A stretch of DNA of 45,496 nucleotides from Candidatus Hydrogenedentota bacterium (lineage in GTDB: Bacteria > Hydrogenedentota > Hydrogenedentia > Hydrogenedentales > JAEUWI01): NCBI GenBank assembly GCA_016791475.1, contig JAEUWI010000054.1, forward strand, positions 1 to 45,496, read 5' to 3'. The notes under the pieces are model-generated. The model was not told where the DNA came from. It saw only the letters and a list, made by a program, of their open reading frames with translations, and did no database searches. The position numbers and the translations under genes are program-made. The stretch's first letter is position 1. Each line of letters begins with the position of its first letter. Of the stretch, positions 45,414 through 45,496 are shown in pieces.

Positions 45414-45496
45414 ATGGGACTTATGGGTCTTATGGGTCTTATGGGTCTTATGGGTCTTATGGGTCTTATGGGTCTTATGGGTCTTATGGGTCTTAT
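45414..45496. repeat. 9-bp tandem array ATGGGTCTT, running off the window
   Basis: The first unit is ATGGGACTT (45414-45422), followed by eight full ATGGGTCTT units and a partial one to 45496. The units after the first are identical. It starts 10 bases after the lipoprotein stop. Its true length is unknown because the window ends within it. Confidence 0.95.

Noticed and set aside
45414-45496. CRISPR array
   Set aside because: Units are 9 bp, directly adjacent and identical with no spacers.

Overview
The window reads as a chromosomal segment of a GC-rich, Gram-negative-type bacterium. The LptF/LptG pair, LysM-rich MltD and many exported proteins imply an outer membrane. The mix of HzsA-like multihaem proteins, a DUF1080 protein, Tat-exported glycosidase-like proteins and a BFN-domain protein resembles Hydrogenedentota or PVC-group environmental genomes. 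This placement is inference from gene content; no rRNA is present.

Layout. 1-9.6 kb: thiH, rmuC, a Tat-exported glycosidase-like protein, recQ and a DUF1080 protein, with two copies of a ~300 bp nested-palindrome element (1351-1652 and 9266-9566), each wedged between convergent genes. 9.6-16.1 kb: a ceramidase-fold protein, then a visibly less GC-rich stretch with an unrecognised secreted protein and a decayed DUF1573-like gene, then a large protein of carboxypeptidase-regulatory-like repeats. 16.4-31.3 kb: a divergent cluster of exported proteins with four HzsA-like (hydrazine synthase alpha-like) dihaem or trihaem proteins, a PQQ/ASST-like propeller, and one protein that fuses a YVTN propeller to a dihaem peroxidase-like domain. 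That last architecture is the HzsB+HzsC one. A rearrangement scar with two truncated genes and a 43 bp exact copy from inside one of the HzsA-like genes lies at its left edge. 31.3-38 kb: a Rid/chorismatase-like protein, tRNA-Val(CAC) with terminator, lysoplasmalogenase, metallophosphoesterase, glycerate kinase, a K+ channel with a zinc-ribbon tail, mutY and a BFN protein. 38-45.5 kb: an EF-hand protein, lptF-lptG, a GGAGG-rich structured leader with its own promoter, mltD, a small lipoprotein, and a 9-bp tandem array running off the window.

Intergenic spaces are unusually rich in short helically phased (about 10 bp) triplet repeats, often paired as hairpins. The two most interesting items are the HzsA/HzsBC-like cytochrome cluster and the nested-palindrome element, whose stem positions co-vary between copies while the spacer sequence has diverged. 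Neither function is proven by sequence alone.
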